This document shows, piece by piece, positions 1 through 7,989 of a DNA stretch of 64,000 bases (positions within the stretch are counted from its first letter, which is position 1; every line of letters starts with the position of its first letter). The notes beneath the pieces are model-generated. The model ran no database searches. It was not told the origin of the DNA and was given only the letters and a program-made list of their open reading frames with translations. Origin of the DNA: Phytohabitans sp036906915 (GTDB lineage Bacteria; Actinomycetota; Actinomycetes; Mycobacteriales; Micromonosporaceae); assembly GCF_036906915.1 (NCBI RefSeq), contig NZ_JBAKHX010000028.1, positions 1 through 64,000 on the forward strand. Direction: 5' to 3'. The position numbers were made by a program, and so were the translations under genes.

Positions 1-1294
1 CCCGCGGCGAGGCGGCCAGCTGCGCCAGCAGCAGCACCCGGTCGCGGGCGGCCACCAGCGCCGGGCCGGCGGAGTCGGGCACCGGCGCGGCGGCCGCCCG
101 GGCCGCCGCGACGTCGCCCACCTGAAGCAACGCCTCGCCGCGCAGCACAGCCGCGTCGACGCCCAACGGTGCCTCGGTGGTCAGGGCGCGCACGGCGGCG
201 CGGGGTCGCCCGGCGGCGAGGGCCGCGGCGGCCGCGGCCAGCCGCACCGCGGGCTCCGCGTCGACGCCCGGCAGGTCGCAGGCCAGCAGCAACAGCTCCG
301 CGCGTTCGCCCGCCGTCGCGCTGTGGTCGGCCGCCGTCACGGCCATCCGGTACGCGGACACACCGTCACCCGCGGCGGCCAGATGACGCGCGGCCTCCCG
401 CGGCGGCACGAGTCCCGCCAGGCGGCGGTGCAGCGCCTCCCGCCCCGGCGGGTCGAGCAGCCCGGCGGCAACCTCGGCGACGTACGGCGACACCGGCGCC
501 AGATTCCCGTCCACGGCCACGATCAGTCCCGCCTCGGCGAGCTCGTCGACACCGGTGCCCAGCACCGCCGCCGTGGCCGGGCGCCCCAGCAGCCCCAGGG
601 CGGCCATCGCGGTGCGTGCCGGTCGGGTCAGGTCGGCCAGGGCCGCCGCCACGGCGTACTCGATCTGCCCCACCTCGGCGGCCAGGTCGGTGGCGCCGCG
701 CGCGGCCGCGTGCCTGGCCAGGGCCTCGACAGCCAGCGGCGCGCCGCCGGCGCGGGCGACCACCGACGCGACCGCGGCCGCGTCCAGGCCGGGCGCGACC
801 CGCGCGGCCAGCGCGGCGGCGGTATCGGAGTCCAGCGGCGGCACGGCCAGCCAGCCGGTGGCGGCGTCACGCAGCCGGGCCACCACGTCCGGCGGCAGCC
901 GGTGCGGGGTGCGCAGCGCCACCACCACCCGGCAGTGCGCGGCGATCGCCGGCAGCGCACCGAGCGTGGCCGGGTCGGCCCACTGCACGTCGTCCAGGAG
1001 CAGCAGCCCGCCGCGCACCCGGGACCGCACCGCCTCGGCCAAGAGCGCCGGGTCAGCGGCCGGCAGCCGCACCCGCACCGCCCTGGACAGGGCGAACGCC
1101 GGCACCGCCGACAGCATGGCCAGGCCGCCGCCGGCGAACACCGGCCCGCGGAACGCCTCGCCCAGCTGCCGCAGTACGGTGCTGCGGCCGGCACCAGGCC
1201 CGCCGGCGACGACGACCAGGGCCGGCGCGGCCAGCAGACCGGTAGCCTCCGCGACGAGGGAACCGGGCCGCACCGCTGCGGTCGCGTGACGCAC
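1..1294 (-). CDS. STAND/LuxR-type ATPase regulator, 3' end outside window
   Basis: The minus strand is open from a GTG at 1294 to the window edge. A P-loop GGPGAGRST lies near residue 38 and a Walker B run LLLLDDVQW near residue 100, followed by an Ala/Leu-rich helical stretch like the NB-ARC/TPR part of MalT- or LuxR-type ATP-dependent regulators. Any C-terminal HTH would lie outside the window. It diverges from the dynamin genes, with about 150 bp between the starts. In mycobacteria the ATPase regulator IniR is likewise divergent from iniBAC, so it may control the GTPases (inference). The start is uncertain, and the class of DNA-binding domain is unknown. Confidence 0.75.
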   Translation of the reverse strand, partial: MRHATAAVRPGSLVAEATGLLAAPALVVVAGGPGAGRSTVLRQLGEAFRGPVFAGGGLAMLSAVPAFALSRAVRVRLPAADPALLAEAVRSRVRGGLLLLDDVQWADPATLGALPAIAAHCRVVVALRTPHRLPPDVVARLRDAATGWLAVPPLDSDTAAALAARVAPGLDAAAVASVVARAGGAPLAVEALARHAAARGATDLAAEVGQIEYAVAAALADLTRPARTAMAALGLLGRPATAAVLGTGVDELAEAGLIVAVDGNLAPVSPYVAEVAAGLLDPPGREALHRRLAGLVPPREAARHLAAAGDGVSAYRMAVTAADHSATAGERAELLLLACDLPGVDAEPAVRLAAAAAALAAGRPRAAVRALTTEAPLGVDAAVLRGEALLQVGDVAAARAAAAPVPDSAGPALVAARDRVLLLAQLAASPR

Positions 1295-1385
1295 GTTGGG
1301 CCTCCGGCATGGGGGTGGCACGAACATGGGATTCTGCGTCGGCAGGATATTCGTAATGTGGACCGTAGGAGGGACGACCAACACC

Positions 1386-1442
1386 ATGAGTGAGCACGAC
1401 CGCGGGTACCTCGTCATTGTCGCCGACCGCATGGTCGGCTGA
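1386..1442 (+). other. 18-codon leader ORF in frame with the first dynamin gene
   Basis: A strong ribosome site (GGAGGGA, about 1370-1376) precedes ATG 1386, which reads 18 codons (begins MSEHDRGY) to a TGA at 1440-1442. ATG 1449 of the dynamin gene follows six bases later in the same reading frame and has no good ribosome site of its own. It may be a leader peptide whose translation feeds the GTPase gene, or the original N-terminus cut by a stop codon or a base error. Confidence 0.4.
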
Positions 1443-1448
1443 CGAGTC

Positions 1449-2951
1449 ATGGGACCAGGTCCACTCTCCGCCCGCGTCGCCGCCCTGTGTGACGAGGTCG
1501 GCCCTCGTGTCGGCCCCGCCGCCCAGACGCAGGTGCTGGGCGTCCGGCGGCGGCTCGACGAGCCCCTGCGGGTCGCCATCGCCGGTCGTCTAAAAGCCGG
1601 AAAGTCGACACTTGTGAACGCGCTCATCGGCCGCCGGGTCGCCCCCACCGAGGTCGGCGAATGCACCCGGATCGTCACCCAGTTCCGGTACGGCACCGCC
1701 GATCGGGTCGACGTGGTGCGCAAGGACGGCTCCCGGGCCAGCCTGCCGCTCGACGAGGCCGGCATGATCCCGCAGCGCCTCGGCGTGGCCCGGCACGAGA
1801 TCGCGTTCGTCGACGTCACCCTCACCAGCGACCACCTGCGTGACCTGACCGTGGTCGACACGCCCGGCCTGTCGTCGACCAACACGTCGGTCAGCGCCGG
1901 GGCCCGCCGGTTCCTGTTCAACGAGGCCCCGATCGACGAGGACATCGACGACGACTCGGTCGGGGCAATCTCCGGCGCCGAGGCGATCGTCTACGTGTTC
2001 ACCCAGTCGGTCCGCGACGACGACCTGCAGGCTTTGGAGGCGTTCCGGTCCATCTCGGCGCGGCTGGCCAGCAACCCGATCAACTCCGTCGGCCTGTTCA
2101 ACAAGGTCGACAAGCTGGTCGCCGGGGTCGCCGACCCGTGGCCGGTCGCCGGGCCCCTGGCCAGCGACCAGACCAAGGTGCTGCGCCGCGTCGTCTCCGA
2201 CGTCGTACCCGTGGTCGGGCTGCTCGCCGAGACCACCGAAGCCGGCCGGCTCACCGCCTCCGACTGTGAGGCCCTGCGCTCCCTGGCCCAGCTGCCGCAC
2301 ACCGAACGGCTCGTGCTGCTCGCCTCCGTCGACCTGTTCACCTCACGCGAGTGCGCGGTCCCCCGCGAGCAGCGCGAACGGCTGCTGCGCCTGCTCGACC
2401 TGTACGGGATCAGCTTCGCCATCGCGCAGCTCGCCGCCCGCCCGCAGCTGGCCAGCGGCGACCTGGTCCGCATGCTGTACCAGGCGTCCGGGTTCCCGCG
2501 CCTGCGGCACACCCTCGACCAGGCGTTCCGGTGGCGCACCGACGCGATCAAGGCCGGCTGGGCACTGTCCAGCCTGGAGAAGGTCGCCAGCCACACCGCC
2601 CGTCTGGGCGACCGTGAACTGCTGCGCGACGCCATCGAACGGGTCCTGCAGCAGCCCGACTACCACCGGCTGCGGCTGATGGAGGTGGCGCAGCTGGTCA
2701 GCACCGGTTCCGTGGAACTGCCCGAGCCGATGGAGCAGGAACTGACCCGGCTGGCGCTGTCCAGTGATCCGCAGTGGATCCTCGGGCTGCCGACGGCCGG
2801 CACCGAGCAGCTGGTCAAGGCCGCCCTCGACGCGGCCACCCGGTGGCGGGTGTACGCGGTCGCCGGCGCCAGCCCCGCCCAGTCCCGGGTCGCGCTGGTC
2901 GCCCACCGCGGCTTCTACCTGCTCTCCCAGCGCGTGCGAGGCACGGGATGA
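1449..2951 (+). CDS. dynamin-like GTPase, IniC-sized
   Basis: 500 residues. The GTPase motifs are in order: G1 GRLKAGKST (46-54), G3 DTPG (137-140) and G4 NKVD (218-221). The rest is helical. Bacterial dynamins hydrolyse GTP to remodel or repair membranes. The length is close to mycobacterial IniC (493 aa). The stop overlaps the next GTPase start as ATGA, so the two are co-translated and likely work as a pair, as IniA/IniC or DynA/DynB do. ATG 1449 has a weak ribosome site; the upstream leader ORF may couple its translation. The dynamin-superfamily call is firm, the Ini relationship is inferred. Confidence 0.88.
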   Translation: MGPGPLSARVAALCDEVGPRVGPAAQTQVLGVRRRLDEPLRVAIAGRLKAGKSTLVNALIGRRVAPTEVGECTRIVTQFRYGTADRVDVVRKDGSRASLPLDEAGMIPQRLGVARHEIAFVDVTLTSDHLRDLTVVDTPGLSSTNTSVSAGARRFLFNEAPIDEDIDDDSVGAISGAEAIVYVFTQSVRDDDLQALEAFRSISARLASNPINSVGLFNKVDKLVAGVADPWPVAGPLASDQTKVLRRVVSDVVPVVGLLAETTEAGRLTASDCEALRSLAQLPHTERLVLLASVDLFTSRECAVPREQRERLLRLLDLYGISFAIAQLAARPQLASGDLVRMLYQASGFPRLRHTLDQAFRWRTDAIKAGWALSSLEKVASHTARLGDRELLRDAIERVLQQPDYHRLRLMEVAQLVSTGSVELPEPMEQELTRLALSSDPQWILGLPTAGTEQLVKAALDAATRWRVYAVAGASPAQSRVALVAHRGFYLLSQRVRGTG

Positions 2952-4804
2952 GCCAGCCGTCCCCGGCTTCGCTGGCGAAGTTGCTTGGTGGTGCCGTCGA
3001 CGCCTCCATGGCATACCTGCGCAAGACCGACCCGGACGCGGCCAGCGACGTCGACGCGCTGCGCCGCCGCGAGCTGGGCCGGCCCTCCATCGTGGTCGTC
3101 GGCGAAACCAAGCGCGGCAAGAGTTCCCTGGTCAACGCCCTCATCGGCGTGCCGGCACTGTCGCCGGTGGACGCCGCGGTGGCCACCGCCACCTACCTGG
3201 AGTTCGCCCACGGGCCGCAACCCGGCGCGAAGGCCTGGCTGCCCGGCCGGGAAGACCCGGTGCCGTTCGGCCTCGACGCCCTGCGAGACTGGGCGACCCC
3301 GTTCGGGCGGCTGCCCGAGGGCATGCGGCCACCCCGGCGGGTCGAGGTCACCCACCCGGCGCCGCTGCTGCAGTACCTGACGCTCGTCGACACCCCCGGC
3401 ACCGGCGGCCTCGACCCGCTGCACGCCGAGATCGCCCTCGACGCGGTCGATCGGGCCACCGCGCTGCTGTTCGTCGTCGACGCGTCCGCGCCGTTCGCCA
3501 AACCCGAGCTCGACTTCCTCATCGAGGCCAGCAAGCGGGTCAACTTCGTCGTGTTCGCGCTGACCAAGACCGACGCGTACCCCGGCTGGCGCACCATCGC
3601 CGAAGACGACCGTGCCCAGCTCCAGGCGCACGCCCCCCGGTTCGGGCCCGCCCCCTGGTACCCGGTGTCGGCGCGGCTGGCCGAACTGGCGATGACGATG
3701 CCGCGCGAAGCGGCGCAGGAACTGGTCCGCGAGTCCCGGATCGCCGAGCTCCAGCACGCCCTCATCGACCTGGCCGGCAAGGGTCACCTGCTGCAGCAGT
3801 CCAATGTGCTCCGCGCGGTGCGCAGCGAGATCATCCGGCTCGACCTGCGGGTCGGCGAACGCATCAAGGCCACCGACCCCGACCCGGCCGACATGGCCAA
3901 GGCCAAAGAGGACCGCGCCGCCCTCGCCGCCCGCAAGCGCACCGAGTCCCGGCAGTGGTCCCTGGCGCTCAACACCGAGACCCAGCGCGCCCGCGTCGAG
4001 GCCACCGGCCGGCTGCGCAACTACATCACCTCCCTGCAGGAGGAGTTCCTCAACAGGATCGACAAGGGCAAGGGCGACGAGATCAAGGGCCTGCCGCAGG
4101 AGGTCGACCGGGCCCTGCACGCCCTGTCGGTGCGCCTGTCGAACGACCTGGAGTTCCGGTTCCGCAAGGTCGCCGAACGCACCCTCGCGCAGGTGTTCGG
4201 GCCGCACGAGCTGCAGTTCGTGCTGCGCCGGCTCAACGCCACCCTCCGCCACGCCCTCGCCACCAAACCACGCCGCGAGGGCGCCGCCGGCGCCGACAAC
4301 GTCATGATCGCGATGTCCGCGGGCGGTATGGCGTTCATGGCCGGGCGCGGCGCCATGGCCGGCGCGTCGGCGCTCGGGGCCGGCGCCCTCGTCGGCGGCG
4401 GCCTGCTGATCCCCGTCGCCGGGCTCGGCCTGGGGCTCGCCGCCGGTGCCTTCATCCTGTACCGCCGGCGCGTGCAGAACGACCGCCAGCAGGCCCGGGT
4501 GTGGCTGCGCGAGGTGCTCGGCGAGGCCCGTGCCGCCCTCTCCGACGAGATCATGCACCGGTTCACCGATCTGCAGTACGGGCTCACGCTCGCCCTCGAC
4601 GACGCTATCGAGCGGCGACTGCAACAGCTCGACGCGCACATCGCCGAGATCGACAAGGCGATGGCCGAAGACAAAGCCGAACGAGGCCGCCGCAAAGCCG
4701 CCCTCCAGGCCGAACGCGAAGGCCTGCGCGCCCGCCTCAGGCAGCTCGACGAGGTCCTGGCCCGCGCCCGGTCCCTGCTACCGGCACCCGCCACAGAGGA
4801 GTGA
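2948..4804 (+). CDS. dynamin-like GTPase with membrane hairpin, IniA-sized
   Basis: 618 residues from ATG 2948 (ATGA overlap). G1 GETKRGKSS (52-60), G3 DTPG (148-151) and G4 TKTD (206-209) are intact. A helical stalk follows, then a Gly/Ala-rich hydrophobic pair of segments around residues 455-505 that should insert in the membrane, then a charged coiled coil to the C-terminus. This is the architecture and size of IniA (about 640 aa), a membrane-fissioning dynamin. It is the second GTPase of the operon, with the acidic protein gene starting 3 nt downstream. The membrane segment suggests it anchors the pair, with the shorter GTPase as partner (inference). Confidence 0.88.
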   Translation: MSQPSPASLAKLLGGAVDASMAYLRKTDPDAASDVDALRRRELGRPSIVVVGETKRGKSSLVNALIGVPALSPVDAAVATATYLEFAHGPQPGAKAWLPGREDPVPFGLDALRDWATPFGRLPEGMRPPRRVEVTHPAPLLQYLTLVDTPGTGGLDPLHAEIALDAVDRATALLFVVDASAPFAKPELDFLIEASKRVNFVVFALTKTDAYPGWRTIAEDDRAQLQAHAPRFGPAPWYPVSARLAELAMTMPREAAQELVRESRIAELQHALIDLAGKGHLLQQSNVLRAVRSEIIRLDLRVGERIKATDPDPADMAKAKEDRAALAARKRTESRQWSLALNTETQRARVEATGRLRNYITSLQEEFLNRIDKGKGDEIKGLPQEVDRALHALSVRLSNDLEFRFRKVAERTLAQVFGPHELQFVLRRLNATLRHALATKPRREGAAGADNVMIAMSAGGMAFMAGRGAMAGASALGAGALVGGGLLIPVAGLGLGLAAGAFILYRRRVQNDRQQARVWLREVLGEARAALSDEIMHRFTDLQYGLTLALDDAIERRLQQLDAHIAEIDKAMAEDKAERGRRKAALQAEREGLRARLRQLDEVLARARSLLPAPATEE

Positions 4805-4807
4805 GAC

Positions 4808-5377
4808 ATGACCGATCACGAGTGGCCGGATCCGGACTTCGAACCGGAGTACCCCGACGGCGGCGCCGACACGGCAGACCTGAGCCAGCCCTTCGACGGC
4901 CTGGACCTACCCGACGACACGCCGGATGACCCGCCGGACGTGGCGGAGCCGGACGTGCCCGACGCCGCCGCCTACTCCCTCGATGAGGCCGCGTACGACG
5001 CGGACGACTCCTTCGAGGACGACTTCGACGACGACACCGGCGCTCCAGGCGACGGCGGTGGCGACCCGCCCGTTGGGGCCGACCCCGACCTGGACCCGGC
5101 CGCCGACCACGACAGCCAGCCGGTCTTCCCGCCCGCCCTCGACCTCGACCCGCCACCCGAGCCCGTCGACGGCTACCCCTGGGCCGACCCGACCACCCTC
5201 GGCGAAGCCCCCCTCGCCGACCCGGTCGCCGCCAACAACGCCGCCCCCGACCCGAACGACCTGGCGTCGTACGCGGCCGAGGACATCCCAGCAGGCGCCG
5301 ACCCCTGGACGGCGCTGACCGCATCCGAAGACCCAGCCACCAGCTCGCTAGCCCGCTGGTGGTCCCAGACCCCGTAG
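4808..5377 (+). CDS. acidic Asp/Pro-rich protein of the dynamin operon
   Basis: 189 residues, starting 3 nt after the second dynamin stop with GAGGAGTGAG as ribosome site. Composition is extreme: Asp, Glu, Pro and Ala dominate, with almost no Lys or Arg, no membrane segment and no recognisable fold, so it is probably disordered. Short hydrophobic-acidic patches such as WPDPDFEPEYPD recur and could be peptide ligands for a partner. Its position matches accessory genes next to dynamin pairs. A role as scaffold, or as client of the neighbouring Hsp70, is only a guess. Confidence 0.7.
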   Translation: MTDHEWPDPDFEPEYPDGGADTADLSQPFDGLDLPDDTPDDPPDVAEPDVPDAAAYSLDEAAYDADDSFEDDFDDDTGAPGDGGGDPPVGADPDLDPAADHDSQPVFPPALDLDPPPEPVDGYPWADPTTLGEAPLADPVAANNAAPDPNDLASYAAEDIPAGADPWTALTASEDPATSSLARWWSQTP

Positions 5378-5413
5378 CCCCGCCCTCGCCCGCGTCGCCC
5401 GCGCCCCGTTCCG

Positions 5414-5474
5414 TCGATCATGGGCGAACGCGCGTGGTTCGATCTCTTTTCCGCGTGCGTTCGCCCATGACCGA
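5414..5474. terminator. inverted repeat between convergent genes
   Basis: Two 18-bp arms (5414-5431 and 5457-5474) are inverted copies with one mismatch; the core is CATGGGCGAACGC and its complement, 13 bp perfect, around a 25-nt loop. It lies between the stop of the acidic-protein gene and the stop of the Hsp70 gene, so a bidirectional terminator is the simplest reading. There is no T-run. Confidence 0.5.
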
Positions 5475-5524
5475 CGCAGACCTCCTTGATCGGCGAGCAA
5501 CCTCGCGCCGGCGCGACAGGACCA

Positions 5525-7036
5525 CTAGCTGTTCGCCAGGACAACGAGGACGACGAGGGCGATCACCACCATCACGCCGAGGGCGAGCGTCCACACCAGA
5601 GTGGCCTCCTCGTACCAGGCGCGGCGCGGGGCCACGGCCGGCGACTGCGGCGGCATGACCGGCACCGGCCGGGGCGCGGGCGTCGGTGCCCGCGGCGGCG
5701 ATACCGGCACCGAACTGACCGGTGGCGGCCTGCCCACCGTGGCACCGTACGGCGCGCGGCCGCTCACGCCCGGGACGGTGTAGCCGCCGGCGCGGGGCGC
5801 GGCCTGGTGCTGCTGGGCCGGGGCCATTGGGCGCGCTCCCGGCGGGGCCGCCACCGGCGGGCGCTGGGCCTGGGGGCGGCTGATCGTGGGTGGGCGGGGC
5901 GGCGCGACCGGACGGGCGGGCGGTGGGGCGACGCGTGGCACACCCGAGTGGACGGGACCGGTCGGCTCGGCGGCCGCCGCTCCGAAGAACAGGGCGCCCT
6001 CGGCCACCACGGTCTCGGGCTGTTCGAGGGTCGTCGGGGCCACGCCCAGCTCGGTGTGGATCAGGTGCGCCGCGAGAGGGATGCGGCTGGAGCCGCCGAC
6101 CAGGAAGATCCCAACCAGGTCGGGCGGGGCCATCCGGGCGGCGGTGATGGTCTGCGCGAGGCAGTGCACGGTCTGTATCACGTACTGCCGGATCAGCCCC
6201 TCGAACTCGTCGCGCGTGATGTGCGCGGAGATGTCCAGGGCCGGCAGGTGCACGTCGGCGGTGGTCGTGCGGGACAGCATCTCCTTGGCGCCGCGCACGT
6301 CGTCGTACAGCAGGGCGCGCTGGCGGCGCTGGCCGGCGTCGGCGGGACTGACCAGGCTGTTCCACAGGGTGGTGCGGGTGTCGGAGTACCCGCGGCCGAG
6401 GTGCTCGACGAGCGCCTGGTCGAAGTCGAGGCCGCCCAGGTCGGACAGCCCGTGCTCGGCCAGCACGTCGAACCCGGTGGCCGAGCGCCGCACCACGGTC
6501 GCGTCGAACGTGCCGCCACCCAGGTCGTAGATCGCCAAGGCTCGGCCGACCGGCACGGCGCTGCCCAGTACAGCGGTGTAATAGGACGCGGCCGCGACCG
6601 GCTCCGCGACCAGGCGCGGCGCGGGCAGGCCAGCCACCCGCGCGGACTCCAGCAGTACCGCGCGGCGCCGCTCCCCCCACCGCGCCGGGTGGGTCATGCG
6701 CAGCTCGTCGGCGGCGGCGCCGAAGTGGCGCTGAGCCTCGACGGCGATGCGGCGCAGCACGGCGCCGATCACCTGCGGCACCGCCTGCTCCTGCTCGCCG
6801 AGCAGCACGACGCCGTCGTCGACGCGGCGCTTGGGGTTGGGTTCGAAGCGGGCCGGGTCGAGGCGGGCGGAGCGTTCGGCGTCGCGGCCGACCAGCAGCC
6901 GGCCGGCCGGGTTGAGGTAGACGGCGGACGGCAGCAGCGGCGAACCGTCGAACAGCAGCGGCCGGGCCCGGCCGTCCGGCCCCCGCACCATCGCCACCGT
7001 GTTCGACGTGCCGAAGTCGATGCCGAGCACCCGCAT
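5525..7036 (-). CDS. membrane-anchored Hsp70-type ATPase without substrate-binding domain
   Basis: 503 residues from ATG 7036. The Hsp70/actin ATPase core is complete: phosphate-1 GIDFGTSNT (5-13), phosphate-2 YDLGGGTFDAT (170-180) and adenosine motif VGGSSRIP (313-320). Where DnaK would have its beta-sandwich substrate domain there is a Pro/Ala-rich linker (about 360-475), then one membrane helix (about 479-500) ending at the C-terminus. This suits a membrane-tethered nucleotide switch rather than a classical foldase. It converges on the dynamin operon, and the pairing suggests a shared membrane-stress role (inference). Longer upstream reading is out-of-context GC-rich sequence; ATG 7036 fits the family start. 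Confidence 0.88.
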   Translation of the reverse strand: MRVLGIDFGTSNTVAMVRGPDGRARPLLFDGSPLLPSAVYLNPAGRLLVGRDAERSARLDPARFEPNPKRRVDDGVVLLGEQEQAVPQVIGAVLRRIAVEAQRHFGAAADELRMTHPARWGERRRAVLLESARVAGLPAPRLVAEPVAAASYYTAVLGSAVPVGRALAIYDLGGGTFDATVVRRSATGFDVLAEHGLSDLGGLDFDQALVEHLGRGYSDTRTTLWNSLVSPADAGQRRQRALLYDDVRGAKEMLSRTTTADVHLPALDISAHITRDEFEGLIRQYVIQTVHCLAQTITAARMAPPDLVGIFLVGGSSRIPLAAHLIHTELGVAPTTLEQPETVVAEGALFFGAAAAEPTGPVHSGVPRVAPPPARPVAPPRPPTISRPQAQRPPVAAPPGARPMAPAQQHQAAPRAGGYTVPGVSGRAPYGATVGRPPPVSSVPVSPPRAPTPAPRPVPVMPPQSPAVAPRRAWYEEATLVWTLALGVMVVIALVVLVVLANS

Positions 7037-7218
7037 GGCCGCCACCCTACCGTCGCACCGACAATGCATACTGCGCGCGTGAGCGCGAGGACGAGCGTTC
7101 CGGGTCCGCCCGGCGCAGCACCGCGGAGCCGGAATGCGAGCTGTGAGCTTCGACGGCCCGCAGGCCACGACGGCGGCCCGCACGCGAGCCCCGCAGTCGC
7201 GAACGAAAGGCAAGCCCA

Positions 7219-7989
7219 GTGACGAGGTACCTGGACGCGCCGCTGCCGCTGGCGTTCGCGCACCGCGGTGGCGCGGCCGAAGGCGACGAGAACACCGCCG
7301 AGGCGTTCGCGCGGGCGGTCGCGCTCGGCTACCGGTACGTCGAGACGGACGTGCACGCCACCGCCGACGGCGTGGCGGTGGTGTTCCACGACGCGACACT
7401 CGCTCGGGTGGCGGGTCGGCCGGAGCGGGTGGAGGCGCTGCGCTGGGCCGACCTGTCGACGGTGCGGGTGGGCGGGGCGGCCGCCGTGCCGCGCCTCGAC
7501 GACGTGCTCGCCGCGTGGCCCGACATCCGGTTCAACATCGACGTGAAGGCGGCCAGCGCCATCGAGCCCACCGTCGACACGCTGACCGGCACCGGTGCCG
7601 GCGACCGGGTGCTGCTGGCCTCGTTCAGCGACGCCCGCCTGGCCCGGCTGCGGCTGCTGGCCGGGCCGAAGGTCGCGACGTCCCTGGGCATGCGGGCCGT
7701 GGCGCGGCTGAAGACCGCGTCGCTGGCCGGGTGGCGGCTGGCGCTGCCACCGTCGGCGGTCGCCGCGCAGGTCCCGGTCCGCTACGGCCGGATGCGGCTC
7801 GTCGACCGCCGGTTCATCGGGTACGCCCATCGCCTTGGCCTTCAGGTGCACGTGTGGACGATCGACGATCCCGCCGAAATGCACGAGTTACTTGATCTTG
7901 GTGTGGATGGCATCATGACCGATCGCGTCGACGTGTTGCGCGACGTCTACATCAGTCGGGGCGTCTGGCCCACCGAAGGGAACCCGTGA
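7219..7989 (+). CDS. glycerophosphodiester phosphodiesterase
   Basis: 256 residues. It hydrolyses glycerophosphodiesters to glycerol-3-phosphate and an alcohol. Family signatures are clear: HRG near residue 16, the EN pair, ETDVHAT, FHD, a NIDVK strand and GVDGIMTDR near the C-terminus. There is no signal peptide, so a cytoplasmic form is expected. GTG 7219 follows GAAAGGC. The gene ends in a 4-nt overlap with the MFS carrier gene, suggesting that uptake and hydrolysis are co-expressed. It is divergent from the Hsp70 gene. Confidence 0.9.
   Translation: MTRYLDAPLPLAFAHRGGAAEGDENTAEAFARAVALGYRYVETDVHATADGVAVVFHDATLARVAGRPERVEALRWADLSTVRVGGAAAVPRLDDVLAAWPDIRFNIDVKAASAIEPTVDTLTGTGAGDRVLLASFSDARLARLRLLAGPKVATSLGMRAVARLKTASLAGWRLALPPSAVAAQVPVRYGRMRLVDRRFIGYAHRLGLQVHVWTIDDPAEMHELLDLGVDGIMTDRVDVLRDVYISRGVWPTEGNP

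Noticed and set aside
2764..4929. Long Arg/Pro-rich frame overlapping the second dynamin gene
   Set aside because: Same strand, shifted frame, no motifs; the dynamin frame has G1-G4.
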